Notes: generated from the letters alone by a model not told the origin. A DNA stretch of 64,000 bases from Psychrobacter immobilis (GCF_904846065.1 NZ_CAJGZV010000001.1:496001-560000); one strand, 5' to 3'. Positions 24,312 to 34,762 are shown, numbered from the stretch's first letter. Numbers and translations: made by a program.

Positions 24312-26003
24312 TTAGCCTTTTACTGACCATTTATTCACTAATGGATAACGACGTTCACGTCCAAAGGCTTTATGGCTAATTTTGGTACCGATTGGCGCTT
24401 GTAAACGCTTATATTCGCTATTGTCTACCATCTGGATGACTTTTGCGACCAGTTCAGCGTCAAATCCTTTATTAATAATGTCTTGATAGCCCATGTCTTC
24501 ATCGATGTATGACATTAAGATGCCATCTAATACATCATAGTCAGGCAAGCTGTCTTGGTCTTTTTGGTCTGGGCGTAACTCAGCAGATGGCGGGCGAGTG
24601 ATTACGCGCTCAGGGATGACAGGAGTGTCTTCCAAACGGTTGCGATAACTGGCCAATTTATAAACCTGCGACTTATAAACATCTTTTAACACATCAAAGC
24701 CGCCTGCCATATCACCATATAATGTCGAATAGCCGACTGCTAACTCAGACTTATTACCAGTGGTGATGACCAAGTGCCCAAACTTATTGGACAGCGCCAT
24801 CAGTACCACACCGCGCGCACGCGCTTGGATATTTTCTTCAGTGGTGTCTGCTGGCGATTTGTTAAATAGTGGGGCTAAGGTATGACGGATACCTTCAACT
24901 GCATCGAAAATAGGACAAACCGTATAAGAAACATTTAAGCGGCGAGCCTGTGCTTGAGCATCTTCTAGACTAATCTGAGAAGTATATTCATAAGGCATCA
25001 TCACTGCATATACCTTGTCAGCACCCAAAGCATCAACAGCGATACATAGCGTTAAGGCAGAATCAATACCACCTGATAGCCCAAGGATAATACCAGTGAA
25101 TCCTGAATGGTTGACATAATCACGCAGGCCAACGACCAGTGCTTGATACATCTCTGACTCACGGCTCAGTGTTAATGGCGCTTTAGTTTGACTATTAAAC
25201 TTGGCAGTTTTGACGTCTAAAGTGGCAAGAAGTAACTGATTCATAAAACGTGGTGCTTCGTGGGCAACGCTACCATCAGCTTGCACCGCCATAGAACCAC
25301 CGTCAAATACCAAGTCGTCTTGACCGCCAACGGCGTTGACATAGACGATAGGCAAATTATTCTCACGGCTACGCTTGGCCAGCATCGTTTTACGATTGTC
25401 TTGTTTTTCGATCTCAAAAGGTGAGGCGTTCAAGCTAATAATCAGATCAGCACCTTGCTTTTTGAGCTCGGCAATAGGGCCTTTTTCCCACAAGTCTTCA
25501 CAGATGAGCAGACCGATTGTGATGCCTTTATAGTCAAATAAAACTTGGTTGCGACCTTTATCAAAATAACGACGCTCATCAAATACGCCATAATTTGGCA
25601 AGATTTGCTTATGATAAAAGCCTTTTTGATGACCATTATGCAAGATAGCAGCAGAGTTGAAAGTACCATGATGGTCGACATGTGGATAACCGACAATCAT
25701 CACGATGTCATCGATATCACTTAAAGTAGACAAGGCGCTTTTGATGCGACCAGATAAACTTGGGCGTAGTAATAAATCTTGCGGTGGGTAACCTAATAAA
25801 GCAAGTTCTGGGAAAATAATGACATCCGCACCTTGCTCGCGAGCTTGCAATGCGAGTGCACGCATTTTTTCAGCATTGGCAGTGATATCACCAACCAAAA
25901 AATGCGACTGAGCCAATGCAAAAGTAACAGTTTCTTGGGTTTTATTGGTCTTACTGGCCTCAGTTGAGGGAGTTATATTGGGATTATCATTGTCTTTTGA
26001 CAT
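24312..26003 (-). CDS. nadE: Glutamine-dependent NAD+ synthetase
   Basis: Amidates nicotinate adenine dinucleotide to NAD+, the last step of NAD synthesis. It has two domains: an N-terminal nitrilase-type glutaminase (about 25-270) with the Glu in FPELALLGYPPQDL, the Lys in HKQILPNYGVFDERRYF and the Cys in LLICEDLWE; and a C-terminal synthetase with the ATP P-loop LGLSGGIDSALT. The start is the ATG at 26001-26003, which has TAGGA ten bases upstream; an in-frame ATG 15 codons earlier has none. The first ~25 residues are hydrophilic and low-complexity. Single-gene unit ending in a terminator. Confidence 0.95.
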   Translation of the reverse strand: MSKDNDNPNITPSTEASKTNKTQETVTFALAQSHFLVGDITANAEKMRALALQAREQGADVIIFPELALLGYPPQDLLLRPSLSGRIKSALSTLSDIDDIVMIVGYPHVDHHGTFNSAAILHNGHQKGFYHKQILPNYGVFDERRYFDKGRNQVLFDYKGITIGLLICEDLWEKGPIAELKKQGADLIISLNASPFEIEKQDNRKTMLAKRSRENNLPIVYVNAVGGQDDLVFDGGSMAVQADGSVAHEAPRFMNQLLLATLDVKTAKFNSQTKAPLTLSRESEMYQALVVGLRDYVNHSGFTGIILGLSGGIDSALTLCIAVDALGADKVYAVMMPYEYTSQISLEDAQAQARRLNVSYTVCPIFDAVEGIRHTLAPLFNKSPADTTEENIQARARGVVLMALSNKFGHLVITTGNKSELAVGYSTLYGDMAGGFDVLKDVYKSQVYKLASYRNRLEDTPVIPERVITRPPSAELRPDQKDQDSLPDYDVLDGILMSYIDEDMGYQDIINKGFDAELVAKVIQMVDNSEYKRLQAPIGTKISHKAFGRERRYPLVNKWSVKG

Positions 26004-26800
26004 TGTTATTGTTCCTATCGATATATGGTTTAAAATTTGTTGGGTCATTGTTGATTTAAAATAAAATCAAAGTAAATCCGAAATTCACTCAAAATAGCAC
26101 TCTGTCATATCGAATTCTAATAGTGAACCGAGATGATGAGCTTGCTTACGCACAGTGTCCAACGTTGTAACACCCCTCTACAGGTTTGATCTTATGATAG
26201 TCTATAGAAGGACGATAAAAGAGGGCTGTAGCGCATCGTCTGAAAAATGTTATATATGTAGAATGATCCAAATAAATAAGAACAAACGAATTTAATGCTA
26301 TTAAAAAGCTTAAAATAATTGCTTTAGTATAGCATCAATTATCGTTGCAAATAGAACGCGCCAGTGAATTACCTTTCAATAGGTCAGTTTACAGTATGAA
26401 TGTAAAATATCCTTTTAGTGCCTTGTTTTTACATGTTAAATCTATGTGTCAATTTCTATCTATTAATGTCATCATCTAGTAAGCTTACACAGAGAAAGTT
26501 GTAAGTAAAGATTACAACATATCGTTATATCATTGTCGTGTTTTGCGGCATAATAAGCCGTGATAATCGTTTGATATTTATCTTGCGTTAGTCAAAACTA
26601 TCGTCCGTAAGTATGCTACGATTTGATGCTCTCAAAGCAGATTTACTGGCACTGATTGTTTACACCCCTCGCTAATGAATACCGCTAATGGACAGGGTCT
26701 TTTTATGGGCACCGTCTGTGAGTTGATATTCATCACACATTTATAAACTTGCCAGCAAGGTCGCGATAGATCTTCGCTGTCTGCTCTTGGTTTATACGCT
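26004..26800. other. Long divergent spacer, nothing recognised
   Basis: About 800 AT-rich bases between nadE and the AI-2E transporter gene. It must carry both promoters. I looked for open frames, hairpins and repeats and saw only short incidental ones. Confidence 0.5.
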
Positions 26801-27928
26801 ATGATTGAAAATTGGACAAAAGAATTTATTATTCAGCGCTTATTGGCTATTACTCTGTTGGTGGTGCTGTTCGTACTGTGTTTTCAAGTGGTACAGTTTT
26901 TTATTGTACCCGCACTATGGGCGGCGATTTTAGCGTATGTGACCTTTCCTATTTATAACTTTTTTTATGAAAAAGTAAAGCTGAGTCCTAATTTTAGCGC
27001 TGCTATTATGACGGTGAGTATCTCCTTAATGATAGGTGTGCCACTGGTTATAGGTGTTTTTATTCTACAGCAAGAAGCCTTAAGCCTAATCAGTAACTTG
27101 ATTTATCGTATAAAAGTGGGCTATTTAGATGTGCCTGATTCTATTAAAGATATGCCTATCATCGGTCAGCAAGTGAAAGATGTGCTGTGGAGAATCAATA
27201 AAAACCCAGAAGGGACGTTAGAGGCGTTTCGTATCTGGGTACAGTCACATTTATATTATGGCAAAGTAGCATTTGATGTGGTGTTTAGCGGTCTTGCCAA
27301 GTTAGGTATGGCGCTGATGACGTTGTTTTTCTTTTATCGTGATGGTACCAGTTTGGTGCGTCAAATTCGCCAAGCACTGCGTAATATCATTGGCAATCGC
27401 ATTGATGGTTATATTGATTCTGTGGGTACGACCACGCGTGCGGTGGTTTATGGCATTGGTTTGACGGCATTGGCACAAGCACTGCTTGCAGGTGTGGGTT
27501 ACTACTTCGCTGGTGCACCAAGTCCTATCTTACTCACTATCGTAACCTTTATTATCGCCCTGATTCCGTTTGGCACGCCATTTGTCTGGGGCAGTGTATC
27601 CATTTGGTTGTTAAGCCAAGGTCATACTGTAGAAGGGATTGGCTTGGCACTATGGGGCACTTTGGTTATCAGCTGGGTTGACAATCTCATCCGTCCTATT
27701 GTGATTAGTGGCGCGACCAAAATCCCTTTTATTATTATTTTTATTGGTGTATTAGGTGGTCTAACGGCTTTTGGCTTTGTTGGTTTGTTTATCGGTCCTG
27801 TGGTGCTAGCCATCGGATTGGCGGTATGGCGAGAATGGATATCGCAGCATAAAAATGAGATATTTGCTCCGCAGGATTTGGTGTTGTCTGACAACCAAAC
27901 GTTGCCACCAGTCAATGAATCAGAGTAG
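26801..27928 (+). CDS. AI-2E family transporter (PerM/YdiK-like membrane protein)
   Basis: 375 residues with about eight hydrophobic segments: two near the N-terminus (about 14-55), one near 65-90, then a soluble stretch, and a C-terminal cluster from about 160 to 350 that includes the family-typical GLTALAQALLAGVGYYFAG and TFIIALIPFGTPFVWG regions. Members are predicted permeases, and proven substrates differ between members. No quorum-sensing genes are nearby, so the family name should not be taken as function. pdxB follows 22 bases later and is probably cotranscribed. Confidence 0.85.
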   Translation: MIENWTKEFIIQRLLAITLLVVLFVLCFQVVQFFIVPALWAAILAYVTFPIYNFFYEKVKLSPNFSAAIMTVSISLMIGVPLVIGVFILQQEALSLISNLIYRIKVGYLDVPDSIKDMPIIGQQVKDVLWRINKNPEGTLEAFRIWVQSHLYYGKVAFDVVFSGLAKLGMALMTLFFFYRDGTSLVRQIRQALRNIIGNRIDGYIDSVGTTTRAVVYGIGLTALAQALLAGVGYYFAGAPSPILLTIVTFIIALIPFGTPFVWGSVSIWLLSQGHTVEGIGLALWGTLVISWVDNLIRPIVISGATKIPFIIIFIGVLGGLTAFGFVGLFIGPVVLAIGLAVWREWISQHKNEIFAPQDLVLSDNQTLPPVNESE

Positions 27929-27950
27929 AGGCACGTAGAGGCACATAGTC

Positions 27951-29111
27951 ATGTTAAATAAGAATACTGCAAACGCTATGCAAAATAGAGCGAACTCTAT
28001 TGACAGCATTACTATCGTGGCCGATAGCAATATCGCAAGCTTGGATGCGTTTTTTAATGCTTCGATGCTTGGGCAGGCGTCTGAGCAGACGGTCAATATA
28101 ATCACCGTCGCCGGACGCGATATCAATGCGCAATTACTGGCAGACGTTGAGCCTGATGTGCTGTTGATACGCTCGGTGACGCCAGTAGGCGAGGCACTGC
28201 TAGCCAATAATAACAGCGTAAAATTTGTCGGTTCGGCGACTATCGGTACCGATCATGTCGATCAAGACTATTTAGCGGCGCGAAATATCACTTTCGCCAA
28301 TGCGGCTGGATGTAGTAAACATTCTGTTGCGCAGTATGTCTTGACGGCGATTTTGACGTTGCGTCCGCACTATTGGCAGCAATCCACGAAGCCATTAATA
28401 TTGGGCATCATCGGACTTGGTAATATTGGTAGTACGCTAGCTCAGTATGCCATTGATTTAGGCTGGCAAGTACTAGGCTATGATCCATTACTGCCTACAT
28501 CGAATACGAATAATGCCAGCCTGGAGCAAGTGCTTAGCCAAAGCGATGTAGTGAGCTTACATGTGCCTTTAACCGATAAAAAAGATAGTAAAAACCCTAG
28601 TGGCAGTGATTATCCAACAAAGCATCTGATTGACGCAACTACGCTGGCAGTGATGCCTGCGCATACCTTGTTGATTAATAGTGCGCGCGGACCAGTCATT
28701 AATGCGCGTGATTTAGAAGCAGATATTGAGCGCACAGATCGCCAAGTAGTGCTTGATGTGTTTGAATTTGAACCAGAGATTTCTGAGAGTTTATTGTCCA
28801 AACTGGCTATCGCCACTCCTCATATCGCAGGTTATACGGTCGAAGGTAAGTTGCGTGGTACGCAAATCATCTATGATGCGCTCTGTGAAAAGTTAGCAGT
28901 CTTGCCTGTATTGTCGATGCATAGTTTGCTATCGCTCAATACTTATCTCTGGTCTGAGCTAAAAGCACATCCAGACAGATTACAGAAGTTTTACGATATC
29001 ATGCACGATGATGCTGCACTAAGAAGCAAGCTGGCTGACGGTCAAGTAAAGGGTGCTGACTTTGATCAGTTGCGCCGAGATTATCACTTACGCCGCGAAT
29101 GGCAGTGGTAA
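27951..29111 (+). CDS. pdxB: Erythronate-4-phosphate dehydrogenase
   Basis: Oxidises 4-phosphoerythronate in the DXP-dependent pyridoxal-phosphate pathway. It is a D-2-hydroxyacid dehydrogenase with FVGSATIGTDHVD, the Rossmann motif GIIGLGNIGST, NSARGPVINARDL (catalytic Arg), and the Glu and His of LDVFEFEPE and ATPHIAGYT. The C-terminal dimerisation region characteristic of PdxB is present. 386 residues. GAGG lies nine bases before the ATG. It sits 22 bases after the AI-2E gene, and epmA follows at 72 bases. Confidence 0.93.
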   Translation: MLNKNTANAMQNRANSIDSITIVADSNIASLDAFFNASMLGQASEQTVNIITVAGRDINAQLLADVEPDVLLIRSVTPVGEALLANNNSVKFVGSATIGTDHVDQDYLAARNITFANAAGCSKHSVAQYVLTAILTLRPHYWQQSTKPLILGIIGLGNIGSTLAQYAIDLGWQVLGYDPLLPTSNTNNASLEQVLSQSDVVSLHVPLTDKKDSKNPSGSDYPTKHLIDATTLAVMPAHTLLINSARGPVINARDLEADIERTDRQVVLDVFEFEPEISESLLSKLAIATPHIAGYTVEGKLRGTQIIYDALCEKLAVLPVLSMHSLLSLNTYLWSELKAHPDRLQKFYDIMHDDAALRSKLADGQVKGADFDQLRRDYHLRREWQW

Positions 29112-29183
29112 AAGTTAGGCAGCCTTCAACCCTAAAGTAGCATCTGAGAACTTATTCTTATCCTTTAATTGCAGTAAATAATA

Positions 29184-30209
29184 ATGACCCAAGCAAGTAA
29201 CTCTTCTTCAAAACCCAGCTATGCGCCGACCATGACATTGGCAATGGCTCAGCAGCGTGCGCAATTGATGATCACCGTTCGTCAGTTTTTCGCCACGCAT
29301 CAAGTGCTTGAAGTGCAAACACCGCTCCTATCGCAGGCTGGTAATACCGATACTTTCTTACAATCAGTCGCCGCACAAGTGACTTACCAAGATAAACCTT
29401 GTACTTATTATCTGCATACTTCACCTGAGTTTGCTATGAAGCGTTTACTTGCCAGCTGGCAAGTGCCTATATATCAAATTTGCTCCGTATTTCGAGATAA
29501 CGAAATAGGCGTACGCCATAATATCGAATTTACCATGCTTGAGTGGTATCAGCCGAATTATAGTCTGGATGATATGGCGGCTGAATTAGGTGAATTATTA
29601 GCGGCGCTTTATGGACATTCAGTGGTAATGAGTCATTACCGCTATGTTGATGCGTTTATGGATTTTGTCGGCATACATCCGCTAACAGCTAGCCTTGATG
29701 CCCTGCAAGCAGTAGCAGAAGATAAGAGTTTGACAGGTTTTGATTTTAATAGCGACTTGGCTAACACAGAAGATGGCGAAGCAGATATTCGTCAAAGCTG
29801 GCTGGATTTGCTGTTTAGTCATGCGGTCGAGCCAAACTTGGGTCACGACTTACCGACCTTGATTATAGAATATCCACCTGCCACGGCTGCACTGGCAAAA
29901 ACAGCAGTTGATAAAGAGGGCAATACAGTCGCTAAACGTTTCGAGCTGTATATCAATGGCATTGAGATTGCTAATGCTTATGATGAGCTAGCAGATGGAC
30001 AAGGGTTAAGAGAACGGTTTGAGCGAGACAATCAACTGCGTAAGCGTCATAACCTGCCACAAATGCCAATCGATGAGCATTTATTAGCAGCATCTGATGC
30101 TTTAATACCCTGTAGCGGTATCGCCGTTGGTATCGATAGATTACTCATGGTGATTACAGGTGCGAATAGCTTAGAAGATGTGATTTCTTTTCCAAGCGGT
30201 TTGGCCTAG
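29184..30209 (+). CDS. epmA: Elongation factor P beta-lysyltransferase EpmA (PoxA/GenX)
   Basis: Attaches (R)-beta-lysine to the conserved lysine of EF-P. It is homologous to the class II lysyl-tRNA synthetase catalytic core without the anticodon domain. Motif 2 is seen in SVFRDNEIGVRHNIEFTMLEWY and motif 3 in GIAVGIDRLLM. 341 residues, normal for EpmA. A hydrophilic leader of about 15 residues precedes the core. The partner genes epmB and efp are not in this window. It ends before a strong terminator. Confidence 0.95.
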   Translation: MTQASNSSSKPSYAPTMTLAMAQQRAQLMITVRQFFATHQVLEVQTPLLSQAGNTDTFLQSVAAQVTYQDKPCTYYLHTSPEFAMKRLLASWQVPIYQICSVFRDNEIGVRHNIEFTMLEWYQPNYSLDDMAAELGELLAALYGHSVVMSHYRYVDAFMDFVGIHPLTASLDALQAVAEDKSLTGFDFNSDLANTEDGEADIRQSWLDLLFSHAVEPNLGHDLPTLIIEYPPATAALAKTAVDKEGNTVAKRFELYINGIEIANAYDELADGQGLRERFERDNQLRKRHNLPQMPIDEHLLAASDALIPCSGIAVGIDRLLMVITGANSLEDVISFPSGLA

Positions 30210-30261
30210 TCGATCATTGGTAGACTTAATATAGTTGCCACTTATTTGACAAGCCTATTAG

Positions 30262-30301
30262 AAAAAAGCGAGTAACCCATCAGGCTTACTCGCTTTTTTC
30301 G
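30262..30301. terminator. Bidirectional terminator between epmA and NAD(P)-binding gene
   Basis: A perfect 14-bp stem (30262-30275 with 30286-30299; core GCGAGTAA) with A and T flanks and a ten-base loop. Confidence 0.9.
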
Positions 30302-30325
30302 TTTTAATCGCTGTAAAGTTGCTTC

Positions 30326-30964
30326 TTATAATTTTGCAATCGCTTCATCAATCGCAGTCTCACCGTTATGCATACTAAAGACTTTCTTGATGGTATTATT
30401 GGCATTTAAGACGGCTGCCAGAGTAGTCGCCACATCGGCAATTGAATTTTCACCAGCATTATTATCGTTGATAGTGATTGTACCAGTCGCTTCGCGCTCT
30501 TTTAGTGCCCCTGCTTGAACGATGGTGTAGTCAAGGCTACTGTTATTAATCAACCACTGATCCGCATAGTGTTTGCAGATATAGTATTCTTTTAGGTCAG
30601 CAATACCAGCATTGTCCCATTTGCTGGTGTCTAACGAAAAGACGGTACTGAGCATGATATAGCGTTTAATACCTTTATCTTCTACAGCTTGCATGGTCTT
30701 GACCGCCCCATGCAAATCTACTTCTAAGACGTCTTTGCCGCCAGACCCTGCAACGAAATAAACAGCGTCAATGTCTTGATCAATTTGCTTTTGTATAGCC
30801 TCTTTTTCGGCAGTGATATCTAAATCGAGTTGGCTATAATTGTCATCGGTAAACAGTTTTTCTTCTTGGCGTGTCGTGCCAACAACTTGATGGTTATCCG
30901 CTAATAGATTCTTGACCAAATCCGTTCCCACTCGACCACTTGCCCCAATTACTAAAATTTTCAT
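30326..30964 (-). CDS. NAD(P)-binding protein, atypical short-chain/NmrA-like
   Basis: 212 residues. The dinucleotide-binding motif VIGASGRVGTDLVKNLL opens the protein. The rest follows the atypical SDR fold (VYFVAGSGGKDVLEVDLHG, YIMLSTVFSL, DYTIVQAGAL), similar to YwnB/YtfG-like quinone or flavin-reductase relatives. The SDR catalytic YxxxK is partly seen as YYICKHYAD. The substrate is unknown. I start at the second ATG (30962-30964) because AGGA lies six bases upstream; the first ATG directly abuts that AGGA. Confidence 0.8.
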   Translation of the reverse strand: MKILVIGASGRVGTDLVKNLLADNHQVVGTTRQEEKLFTDDNYSQLDLDITAEKEAIQKQIDQDIDAVYFVAGSGGKDVLEVDLHGAVKTMQAVEDKGIKRYIMLSTVFSLDTSKWDNAGIADLKEYYICKHYADQWLINNSSLDYTIVQAGALKEREATGTITINDNNAGENSIADVATTLAAVLNANNTIKKVFSMHNGETAIDEAIAKL

Positions 30965-31138
30965 TGTCATTCCTATTCTTATATACGTTATCGTTGTTGT
31001 AAAAACTGACTATAGCGTATCAAGAAAAAAAGGCACACTTCGTTATGAAGCGTGCCGATTGCATAGTGTTTGGTTATGGCGTGTATACGGTTTGCAAAGT
31101 GGATAAGATCAAAAAATCAAAGACAAAGCGTGTGAAAA

Positions 31139-31588
31139 CTAGCGTACCAACTTGTTTAATCCATCAGCAAAAGCTTTTTTATCACGATCGCCATAAGGTT
31201 TTTGACCACTCATTTCTTGTAGCTCGAGCACGCCAGTACCGCGCATGGTATCCATGAAATCACGCATATTGAGTTTTTGCTTGATGTTATTTTTATCATA
31301 AACCATACCGCGTGTCGTCAAGACCATACCACCTTTGTCCAAAATGTCATTAGCCAAAGGAATGTCGCTAGTAATAGCCAGATCGCCTGGCTGTATTTGC
31401 TCAACGATATAATCGTCGGCTTTATCAAACCCTGATGGCACCACCGTCATGACCAGCAGTGGTGACTTACGCAGTTTGATCGCCTGATTGGCGACGAATA
31501 TTGCCATGGTTTGTGTGCGTTCAGCGGTTTTGATAATCAAATCTTTGGCAATCAATGGCACTGAATCGGCATCTACCCAAATCTGCAT
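31139..31588 (-). CDS. yaiI: YaiI/YqxD family protein (UPF0178, DUF188)
   Basis: 149 residues. The N-terminus IWVDADSVPLIAKDLI with the acidic pair, VPSGFDKADDYIV, DLAITSDIPLA and RGMVYDKNNI are the family landmarks. The fold resembles PIN/NYN-type nucleases, but the function is not established. Its start codon overlaps the purK stop by one base, so it is translationally coupled to purK. Confidence 0.9.
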   Translation of the reverse strand: MQIWVDADSVPLIAKDLIIKTAERTQTMAIFVANQAIKLRKSPLLVMTVVPSGFDKADDYIVEQIQPGDLAITSDIPLANDILDKGGMVLTTRGMVYDKNNIKQKLNMRDFMDTMRGTGVLELQEMSGQKPYGDRDKKAFADGLNKLVR

Positions 31589-32946
31589 TATTTCTTAACC
31601 TTTTCTGTTTTTGCCTTAGCGTCGATAGACTTAGTTGTTTGGCTGTCATCGATATGGACTTCTATACCCTCTAAAATATTGTCATTGTTATTGTCAGTAG
31701 TGGTTAGACTATCTGCCGCTTTTGGCTGGCTATCAATCGCAGATGGTTTTTTCTCAAGTCCCATTTTATTGGGTAGCGTAGCGACGAGCTTGGCCAAAGC
31801 AGGCTCTAAGTCGGCAACATCATTAGGCATCAAGGTAATATGCGCAATTTTGCGGTCATCGCGTTCTGCTTTATGGTAGCTATGATAGTGCGCACCATCG
31901 ATATTTAGCACCGCGCTAATATCTGGATATTGCCCTAGGACATTGAGCATAATGGCTGGATGCACGTTGTCGGTGTCACCTAATGGCAGATTGACGACGG
32001 CACGAATGTGGTTTTCAAATTGGCTGGTGACAGCGCCTTCAATACTCCAATGTCCTGAATTATGCACACGCGGCGCAATTTCATTAGCGAGTAGCGTGTC
32101 ATGACCACGCGCATCTTTGGTCACAAAGAGCTCAAGTGCCATCACACCAACATAGTCTAAGTGGTTCATGATCTTGGTGATGGCATCGGTTGCCTGTTTG
32201 AATAAATGACTGGTGCCAACGGCAGGCGCTTGGGTCTTGGCTAAAATACCATTATGATGATGGTTTTCGACCAAATCGTAGCAACGAACCTGACCATTTT
32301 GTGCGCGTGCGGCGATAATAGAAAGCTCGCGGCTAAAGTTAATGAAACCTTCTGCAATCAAAGGTGCAGGCGTTGGCGTTAGTGAGCCCTTACCCGTAAC
32401 TGCATCTTTAAGATCTTGCCATGCCGCCTTGATATCACTGTCTTGTCTAATCACAAACTGACCTTTGCCATCATAACCACCACGGCTGGTTTTTAGGACA
32501 ATAGGCAGTCCTAATTCATGACAGGCTTGCTGCAAATCCGCTTCAGAGTTGACAGCCATAAAGGGTACAGTGGCAATATCAAGCGAATTGAACATTTGCT
32601 TTTCTTTCAAGCGGTCTTGAGCGATATCAAGCGCAATCAATGGCGGAAACATGCCTTGTTTGCTACCTGATTTTGACAAATCAGTAAGCTGTTCGACTGT
32701 CGCCGTCGGTGTGTTTTCAAACTCTAAGGTGAAAACGTCTGCTGCGGCGATGAAGTCTGCTAACTGATCACTATGAAAGACGCGGCCGTATAGGCTAGCA
32801 GGGCATTCAGCGCTGTCTTCTAAAAACACACATTGGTAGCCCAGTGGCATCGCTGCTTCGGCAAGCATCATACCAAGCTGACCACCGCCTAAAATACCGA
32901 TGGTACGAATGGTTTGGGTAACAGGGTAAGCGTTCGCTGTAGTCAT
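31588..32946 (-). CDS. purK: N5-carboxyaminoimidazole ribonucleotide synthetase PurK
   Basis: ATP- and bicarbonate-dependent enzyme of purine synthesis, upstream of PurE. The N-terminal GILGGGQLGMMLAEAA and the ATP-grasp segments VLKTSRGGYDGKGQFV and ANEIAPRVHNSGHWSIEG are diagnostic. At 452 residues it is about 100 longer than E. coli PurK, mostly through a charged disordered tail (about 395-452) rich in Lys, Asp and Asn. It lies 190 bases after purE in the same direction, and yaiI overlaps its stop. The tail has no recognisable domain. Confidence 0.95.
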   Translation of the reverse strand: MTTANAYPVTQTIRTIGILGGGQLGMMLAEAAMPLGYQCVFLEDSAECPASLYGRVFHSDQLADFIAAADVFTLEFENTPTATVEQLTDLSKSGSKQGMFPPLIALDIAQDRLKEKQMFNSLDIATVPFMAVNSEADLQQACHELGLPIVLKTSRGGYDGKGQFVIRQDSDIKAAWQDLKDAVTGKGSLTPTPAPLIAEGFINFSRELSIIAARAQNGQVRCYDLVENHHHNGILAKTQAPAVGTSHLFKQATDAITKIMNHLDYVGVMALELFVTKDARGHDTLLANEIAPRVHNSGHWSIEGAVTSQFENHIRAVVNLPLGDTDNVHPAIMLNVLGQYPDISAVLNIDGAHYHSYHKAERDDRKIAHITLMPNDVADLEPALAKLVATLPNKMGLEKKPSAIDSQPKAADSLTTTDNNNDNILEGIEVHIDDSQTTKSIDAKAKTEKVKK

Positions 32947-33136
32947 GGCAGGCTCTTTGAGTTAAAAATGAATAATATTTTGGGTGTAATAAAAGGTAAA
33001 AAGTCATCTATTAAAATAGGAAAAGGTGCATTACATGCACCTTGTATTAAGTAAAACCCATCTAAAAATAAATATCAAGTAAATAGCAGCTATGTCTCAA
33101 TAATGGGATTCAAGAACCGTTATCAAAGACAGGTAA

Positions 33137-33697
33137 TTAGGTATTGATAATGCCTGGCGTTGGGCTAGCAAGGATAGTATCAGTTTGCGTTTGGCGCAGA
33201 TTGTCCAGCTTAGCCGCAATGGTCTCATCATTCAATGCTAACACTTGAATCGCAAGCAGAGCAGCATTGTAAGCGCCTGCTGAGCCAATCGCTAATGTGC
33301 CAACTGCGACGCCTTTAGGCATCTGTACGATAGACAAGAGACTATCCCAACCGCTGAGCATGGAAGACTTTACAGGAACACCAAACACAGGTAACGGCGT
33401 TTGACTGGCACACATGCCAGGCAGATGAGCAGCACCGCCAGCGCCAGCGATGATAACTTGTAGACCGTTATCTTTTGCGCTTTTTGCATAGTCAAACAAT
33501 CTATCAGGGGTGCGGTGTGCTGACACCACTTCACAATCAAAGGCGATATCAAAGTCTGCGAGTAATTGCGCTGCCGCACTCATGGTTGCCCAATCAGATT
33601 GTGATCCCATAATAATGCCAACTTTTGGCTGACCAGCAGGGGAGGCGATAGGGCTGTTTTGATCCATCGTGTTAACAGTAGCTGTTGTGGTGCTCAT
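33137..33697 (-). CDS. purE: N5-carboxyaminoimidazole ribonucleotide mutase PurE
   Basis: Interconverts N5-CAIR and [17 protein letters not shown] (substrate loop), [15 protein letters not shown] with the catalytic His, [13 protein letters not shown] and [22 protein letters not shown] all match class I PurE. 186 residues with a ~20-residue hydrophilic leader. GAGGA lies upstream of the ATG. It forms a purE-purK unit, although the 190-base gap is longer than in many species. Confidence 0.96.
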   Translation of the reverse strand: MSTTTATVNTMDQNSPIASPAGQPKVGIIMGSQSDWATMSAAAQLLADFDIAFDCEVVSAHRTPDRLFDYAKSAKDNGLQVIIAGAGGAAHLPGMCASQTPLPVFGVPVKSSMLSGWDSLLSIVQMPKGVAVGTLAIGSAGAYNAALLAIQVLALNDETIAAKLDNLRQTQTDTILASPTPGIINT

Positions 33698-33796
33698 GCT
33701 TTGATATCCTCAAAAAGACCATCATACAAAAGTTTTGTTGCTCTCGTAAAGCCAAGTTTGATTTTTAATAAAAAAGCGGGGGCAATAGTACCAATT

Positions 33797-34762
33797 TTAT
33801 GGATTGGGGTTTACCGTTTTATCATGGCGATATTGGACAAAGTTACTGGCTTTTAGTGGCAATGGTTGCTCAGTATTGAGCTGATAACAAGTCAGATATC
33901 CGCTGTCTACCGCCGCTGAATAATCAGTACAGGCAACTTGTGAACTCAGTGGCTCAGGCGTGCCAGTTAGCCAATAATGACCGACAAATACTGCTTTATT
34001 CGTTTTCAGGGCGAAATCAATATTTTCAGCCAACACCTCTTTTGGAATCTGCGCCAATGCTGATGCAGGCGCACGCGCCACCTCATAAAGACGGCGCTTA
34101 TTCAGCCCGTCAAGCCACCAGCATACTCGAACGCGCTTGCGCTCAGTGCCTTCTTTATCGACCATGATCATGCCGTCGGGTAATGCTGTTTCTACACCTT
34201 TTAATACCCGCTCTAGCGCGTCAAATGGCGCCGTGTTTTCTTTGGCAGTGGCGACTAGCCCGTGCGGCGTTAAACAGTTATCGTTAGTCAATAATGGCTG
34301 CAATACTGCCATACTATCGACATCCCAGCAGGCATGAACAAAACAAGCGTCGTCTGTTTCAATCCATAAAGGCAGCTCATATAACCGATTAAGCCAATAT
34401 TGATGACGCTCTGAGCCAAAAGCTATTTCGGCTAAAAATGCCGCATGTTGGCGTGTATGTATGTCATTGTGCGAGCGCAGATATTGGCTGGAATTATCAG
34501 GGTCAAGTGTGGCAAAGGCGAGGGCATTATATTCATGATTACCCATTATCGCATCTGCCACGTTAGCATCTAACATGGCAAAAACAATCTCTAAGGTAGC
34601 CAATTGCTGTGGTCCTCGGTCAATCAAGTCACCGATAAATAACGCCTGATGCCCTACTGGCGGTACAAAGTACGTGCCATTATGAACGTAACCTAGCTGC
34701 TCTAATAAGCCAATTAACTTGTCTGCGTAGCCGTGAATATCACCGATAACATCTATCATCAT
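33797..34762 (-). CDS. Metallophosphoesterase (calcineurin-like, PPP family)
   Basis: Metal-binding motifs in order: DVIGDIHG at the N-terminus, FIGDLIDRGPQQ, and IMGNHEYNALAF, followed by late His motifs (VHACWDVD, VGHYWLTG). This is the PPP/ApaH-like phosphoesterase layout. The substrate could be phosphoprotein or a dinucleotide such as Ap4A. It is not the standard ApaH. A frame extends to 34810 from a TTG, but the ATG pair at 34757-34762 starts right at the domain, so I chose the first of these. No good ribosome-binding site is visible. Confidence 0.85.
   Translation of the reverse strand: MMIDVIGDIHGYADKLIGLLEQLGYVHNGTYFVPPVGHQALFIGDLIDRGPQQLATLEIVFAMLDANVADAIMGNHEYNALAFATLDPDNSSQYLRSHNDIHTRQHAAFLAEIAFGSERHQYWLNRLYELPLWIETDDACFVHACWDVDSMAVLQPLLTNDNCLTPHGLVATAKENTAPFDALERVLKGVETALPDGMIMVDKEGTERKRVRVCWWLDGLNKRRLYEVARAPASALAQIPKEVLAENIDFALKTNKAVFVGHYWLTGTPEPLSSQVACTDYSAAVDSGYLTCYQLNTEQPLPLKASNFVQYRHDKTVNPNP

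Noticed and set aside
26004..26800. Possible small RNA or decayed gene in the nadE upstream spacer
   Set aside because: I found only short incidental hairpins and no protein-like frames.
26801..27928. Quorum-sensing AI-2 exporter role
   Set aside because: The family name is historical; no luxS or lsr genes are nearby and substrates of members differ.
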